Positions 62,459 to 64,000 of a stretch of DNA of 64,000 bases are shown here, piece after piece. Within the stretch, counting starts at the first letter, position 1; each line of letters starts with the position of its first letter. The position numbers and the translations under genes are program-made. The notes beneath the pieces were generated by a model. The model did not search any database. It worked only from the letters and a program-made list of their open reading frames with translations, and had not been told where the DNA came from. The stretch is from Arthrobacter rhizosphaerae (GTDB lineage: Bacteria; Actinomycetota; Actinomycetes; Actinomycetales; Micrococcaceae), in assembly GCF_023062595.1 (NCBI RefSeq), contig NZ_JALLAN010000004.1:124001-188000 (forward strand), read 5' to 3'.

Positions 62459-63156
62459 GTGGCGCCGCCCGGCGGGCAGTGAACGCCCGGCAGGCAATTC
62501 AGAAGGCAGCATGGTGGACGGAGGACTACGCCTACGCCACCGGGCGGCAGCTTCGCAGTTTCTTTGACCGGACACAGCCGGACGACTTCCTCAGCGGTAC
62601 TGGACGCCCCGTCGTCGTGATCCCCGGTGTGTACGAAAACTGGCAGTTCATGCTGCCCCTGATCACTGCCCTGCATCAGGCGGGGCATCCGGTGCACGTT
62701 GTAACGGTGCTGCAGCGGAACCGGCTCGCAATACCGGCGGCAGCCAAGCTGGTGGCCAAGCACCTGGCCTCCGAGGACGTGATGAATGCTGCCATTGTGG
62801 CGCACAGCAAGGGCGGCCTGATCGGCAAATACCTCATGATGACGCACGACGGCGAGCGCCGGGTCGAGCGGATGGTGGCGGTCTGTTCGCCGTTCTCGGG
62901 ATCCCGGTACGCGCGTTTCATGCTGGCGCCGAGCCTGCGTGCGTTCTCCCCCCGGAATGCCCTGACCCTGCAGCTGGCCAGGGAAGAACGCATCAACCAC
63001 CGCATTACATCAGTGTTCGGGCAGTTCGATCCCCACATTCCGGAGGGCAGCATCCTCCCCGGAGCGCGGAACATCAAGCTGGACGTCCCGGGACACTTCC
63101 GGATCCTTGGCCACCAGGACACCGTCCGCACCATCCTGGAAGAGATTCCACTTTAG
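62455..63156 (+). CDS. Esterase/lipase of the alpha/beta hydrolase fold
   Basis: 233 residues from a GTG at 62455-62457 overlapping the upstream stop. Short lipase-like fold: VVVIPGVYENWQFM (oxyanion), nucleophile in IVAHSKGGLIGKYLM (Ser, with Lys in place of the usual X), acid in FDPHIPEGS and His in VPGHFRILGH. No signal peptide. Coupled to the preceding hydrolase, which suggests stepwise cleavage of one ester or lipid substrate; this is inference. Confidence 0.85.
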   Translation: MSGAARRAVNARQAIQKAAWWTEDYAYATGRQLRSFFDRTQPDDFLSGTGRPVVVIPGVYENWQFMLPLITALHQAGHPVHVVTVLQRNRLAIPAAAKLVAKHLASEDVMNAAIVAHSKGGLIGKYLMMTHDGERRVERMVAVCSPFSGSRYARFMLAPSLRAFSPRNALTLQLAREERINHRITSVFGQFDPHIPEGSILPGARNIKLDVPGHFRILGHQDTVRTILEEIPL

Positions 63157-63194
63157 GGTCGGCAGGCGGGCTGCCATTCCGGAAGAGTGAGGCG

Positions 63195-64000
63195 ATGGGT
63201 AGTGTGCACTCCATGACAAGCAGCGATGCGGTAGCCATAGTTGTGGTGAACTATGGCTCGCACGAGCTCCTCGAAGCAAACCTCCTCAAGGTCGCGCGGG
63301 GCACTCCTGAGGCGTACGTCGTGGTTGTGGATAATTTCTCCAGCCAGCAGGAGCGTGAGGCTGTACTGAAGCAAGCGGAGCAATTCGGTTGGGAGACGGT
63401 TCTTCCATCCTCGAACCTTGGTTTCGGAGCAGGCATGAACCTCGGCGTGGAGAAGGCCCAGGCGCTGGGAGCAACCAGCTTTCTGCTCCTCAACCCTGAT
63501 GCCAGCCTGGACGCTGACAGTTTTAACGCATTGAGGAAACAGGTGTCAGCCCAACCCAGGAATCTGGTGTCACCCACTGTTATTCGCCCCGACGGGTCAG
63601 TCTGGTTCGCCGGGGTGGACTTGGATTTGGATTCGGGGACGATGCGCTCCTGGAGGAAGAGGAATCCTGCTGACGGCAGGAGGACCGAGCCGTGGCTGAG
63701 CGGCGCCTGCCTGATGGTGGGCCTTGAGCTTTGGCAGGAGCTTGGCGGGTTCACTCCGGACTATTTTCTCTATTGGGAAGATGTTGATTTGTCTCACCGG
63801 ACGCGGCTGGCGGGAGGCGACGTTGTGGTTTTGGCCGGAGCAACTGCAGTCCACGACGAAGGCGGAACGCACGAGGTGCAAACACGGTCCAAAGCCGGCC
63901 ACGGCAAGTCCTACACCTACTACTACTACAATCTTCGGAACCGTCTCCTGTTTGCTGCCCAGCACTTGGATGAGAAAGATGTCCGGCGCTGGATGCGGAC
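63195..64000 (+). CDS. Glycosyltransferase family 2 protein (3' end outside window)
   Basis: The frame is open from ATG 63195 to the window end (268 codons). GAGG precedes the ATG; a second ATG at 63213 is possible. GT-A fold of rhamnosyltransferase type (WbbL/RfbF-like): AIVVVNYGSHELL, VVVDNFSS, SNLGFGAGMNLGV (nucleotide-sugar loop), LLLNPDASLD (DXD equivalent NPDA), SGACLMVGLELW and YFLYWEDVDLSHR. It should transfer a sugar to a cell-envelope polysaccharide or lipid carrier at the inner membrane. Confidence 0.9.
   Translation, partial: MGSVHSMTSSDAVAIVVVNYGSHELLEANLLKVARGTPEAYVVVVDNFSSQQEREAVLKQAEQFGWETVLPSSNLGFGAGMNLGVEKAQALGATSFLLLNPDASLDADSFNALRKQVSAQPRNLVSPTVIRPDGSVWFAGVDLDLDSGTMRSWRKRNPADGRRTEPWLSGACLMVGLELWQELGGFTPDYFLYWEDVDLSHRTRLAGGDVVVLAGATAVHDEGGTHEVQTRSKAGHGKSYTYYYYNLRNRLLFAAQHLDEKDVRRWMR

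Overview
The window is GC-rich DNA of an actinobacterium. Protein sequences and gene content (menaquinone pathway, ferredoxin-type sulfite reductase with FprA reductases, PucR-controlled GABA catabolism, PhoX, SulP-carbonic anhydrase fusion, GrcC-type prenyl synthase) fit a soil member of the Micrococcaceae, most likely Arthrobacter, Paenarthrobacter or Pseudarthrobacter. It looks like chromosomal backbone: no tRNA, rRNA, CRISPR array, transposase, integrase or phage gene was found. It is unusually rich in short intergenic palindromes and tandem repeats.

Layout. 1-6.9 kb: end of an unknown gene, an aldehyde dehydrogenase/DUF779 pair with its GAF-type regulator, a ferredoxin-NADP reductase and a type IB topoisomerase. 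7-12.7 kb: RarD permease, then GABA transaminase and an aminoaldehyde dehydrogenase facing a PucR regulator. 12.9-22.2 kb: envelope and stress-like genes, namely a small membrane protein, a solute-binding/VWA fusion, a CynX-type exporter with a GntR regulator, an AI-2E exporter, unknown membrane proteins, DUF1206, and an ORF that appears to join two genes. 22.3-36.4 kb: a sulfur assimilation island (second FprA, siroheme synthase, a cysteine-synthase-like enzyme, a sulfonate-type ABC transporter, homocysteine methyltransferase, cysN-cysD-cysH-sir, and a sirohydrochlorin chelatase). 36.4-38.5 kb: TRIC/YicG channel, an acidic hypothetical and a DUF559 protein. 38.9-54.9 kb: menaquinone genes (prenyl synthase, menJ, menG, menF, menD, menC) interrupted by a polar amino acid ABC transporter, a second DUF559 protein, argS and phoX. 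54.9-64 kb: PAP2 phosphatase, MFS transporter, SulP-carbonic anhydrase, a TetR regulator with a clear operator, two hydrolases and the start of a glycosyltransferase.

How the genes work together. The sulfur island covers APS formation (CysD/CysN), APS/PAPS reduction (CysH), sulfite reduction (Sir), siroheme supply for Sir (CysG and the chelatase), an electron route to ferredoxin (FprA), organosulfur import and sulfur amino acid metabolism. The menaquinone genes give isochorismate (MenF), SEPHCHC (MenD), o-succinylbenzoate (MenC), the prenyl tail, ring methylation (MenG) and tail reduction (MenJ).

The least explained material lies between genes. argS is flanked on both sides by arrays of related ~32-base repeats in opposed orientations. 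A 10-base element, GTARGCYTAC, lies upstream of at least three unrelated genes, with a spaced variant at a fourth locus. A 15-base tandem repeat lies upstream of sir. Several dispersed palindrome families occur. No obviously new defence or biosynthetic system was seen.
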